From: Lysobacter changpingensis
Lineage (GTDB): Bacteria; Pseudomonadota; Gammaproteobacteria; Xanthomonadales; Xanthomonadaceae
Length of the DNA stretch: 64,000 nt
Reading direction: 5' to 3'
NCBI RefSeq assembly: GCF_017308985.1
Contig: NZ_JADWPE010000003.1
Location: 496,001 to 560,000, forward strand
How positions within the stretch are numbered: the stretch's first letter is position 1; each line of letters begins with the position of its first letter. The notes beneath the pieces were generated by a model, which worked only from the letters and a program-made list of their open reading frames with translations, searched no databases and was not told where the DNA came from. The translations under genes were made by a program, and so were the position numbers. Below, one piece after another: positions 63,527 to 64,000 of the stretch.

Positions 63527-64000
63527 ATGAGCCTGACGGAATACCGCCGCAAACGGCAGTTCACCAAGACCCGCGAGCCCGAACCCGGCAAGCGCCTGCC
63601 GCAGGGGAAACGCGCCATCTTCGTCGTGCAACTGCACCACGCGAGCCGGCGGCATTACGACTTCCGCCTGCAGATCGGCGACGCGCTGAAAAGCTGGGCC
63701 GTGCCGAAGGGGCCGAGCTACGACCCGAACGTGAAGCGCATGGCGGTCGAGGTGGAGGACCATCCGGTCGATTACGCGCAATTCGAAGGCGAGATCCCGA
63801 AGGGCCACTACGGCGGCGGACACGTCGCGCAGTTCGACCATGGCGTGTGGGCGACGCAGTTCGATCCCGAGGAACAGCTCGCCAAGGGCCACCTGCGCTT
63901 CGAACTGTTCGGCGACAAGCTCAAGGGCGGCTGGCACCTGGTGCGCTCGGGCAAGCCGGCGCGACAGCCGCAGTGGCTGCTGTTCAAGGACAAGGACGAA
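63527..64000 (+). CDS. ligD: DNA ligase D, N-terminal 3'-phosphoesterase domain (partial)
   Basis: 158 codons from ATG 63527, running off the right edge. The PE-domain motifs are present: VQLHHASRRHYDFRLQI near residue 35, SWAVPKGPSYDP near 57 and EGEIPKGHYGGGHV near 86, then WHLVRSGKP. In LigD this domain heals 3' ends for non-homologous end joining; the ligase and polymerase domains should follow beyond the window. A stand-alone phosphoesterase cannot be excluded. It is open to the last base. Confidence 0.87.
   Translation, partial: MSLTEYRRKRQFTKTREPEPGKRLPQGKRAIFVVQLHHASRRHYDFRLQIGDALKSWAVPKGPSYDPNVKRMAVEVEDHPVDYAQFEGEIPKGHYGGGHVAQFDHGVWATQFDPEEQLAKGHLRFELFGDKLKGGWHLVRSGKPARQPQWLLFKDKDE

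Overview
This window is GC-rich bacterial chromosome that reads as a member of the Xanthomonadaceae (Lysobacteraceae), most like Lysobacter and relatives. The support is very high GC with strong third-position bias, a single-permease lol locus beside comEC, exbB/exbD, msbA, lpxK and kdsB, a complete kynurenine operon of the type found in Xanthomonas and Stenotrophomonas, and dispersed intergenic palindromes. The species is inferred from gene content; no search was run. There is no phage, transposase, integrase or CRISPR array. Both edges cut genes: an arsC end on the left and the start of a ligD-type gene on the right.

Left part (1-6.0 kb): after the arsC remnant comes a minus-strand surface-polysaccharide locus: cpsB-like phosphatase, wza-like export lipoprotein, wzz/gumC-like chain-length gene, O-antigen ligase fragment and tviB-like sugar-nucleotide dehydrogenase. 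It looks collapsed. The wzz reading frame runs into the start of an unrelated TPR protein, that protein is cut and followed by an internal piece of an O-antigen ligase, and no glycosyltransferase, flippase or complete polymerase remains. A conserved hypothetical gene and a Gly-Cys-Leu tRNA cluster, with a clear sigma70 promoter and hairpin terminators, follow.

6.7-20 kb is a dense minus-strand block of housekeeping and envelope genes: pgsA and uvrC; a low-molecular-weight phosphatase, kdsB, lpxK, msbA, exbD and exbB (LPS synthesis and export, TonB/Tol-type energisation); comEC; lolD and lolC (lipoprotein release); ygfX, sdhE and a MAPEG protein. Many junctions are 4-base ATGA overlaps. 20.1-23.8 kb is the succinate dehydrogenase operon sdhC-D-A-B, preceded by a small DUF1674/SDHAF4-like gene and ended by a hairpin; ygfZ diverges from it.

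24.7-41.3 kb carries metabolic genes on both strands: asparagine synthetase, a fused alpha-beta 2-oxoacid dehydrogenase E1, GST, GNAT, glutaryl-CoA dehydrogenase, two glycine-zipper proteins, tatD, tcdA, a cytochrome c'-like protein, a cold-shock protein, two phospholipases (pldA and a patatin), class I fumarase and an IscA-type Fe-S carrier. 41.4-54.6 kb is mostly plus strand: asnS, two small hypotheticals, then a run for tryptophan/kynurenine catabolism (PaiB-like, SDR, 2-aminomuconate semialdehyde dehydrogenase, beta-carbonic anhydrase, RidA-type deaminase, 3-hydroxyanthranilate dioxygenase, ACMS decarboxylase, CHMI-like isomerase, kynureninase, kynurenine 3-monooxygenase), followed by sbcB and a DUF2461 gene. 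The carbonic anhydrase sits in the same run as a CO2-releasing decarboxylase.

54.7-64 kb returns to the minus strand: cyclopropane fatty acid synthase, a DUF3298-like lipoprotein, rluF, a small GNAT, a histone H1-like protein, rhomboid protease, a POT peptide transporter, and a lipoprotein coupled to a GST. On the plus strand lie a 60-residue protein behind a good sigma54-type promoter and, at the edge, the phosphoesterase domain of LigD. Intergenic gaps are short. The larger ones (38.9-39.25, 42.8, 53.8, 54.6, 57.6-57.9 kb) are filled with palindromic or word-like repeats.
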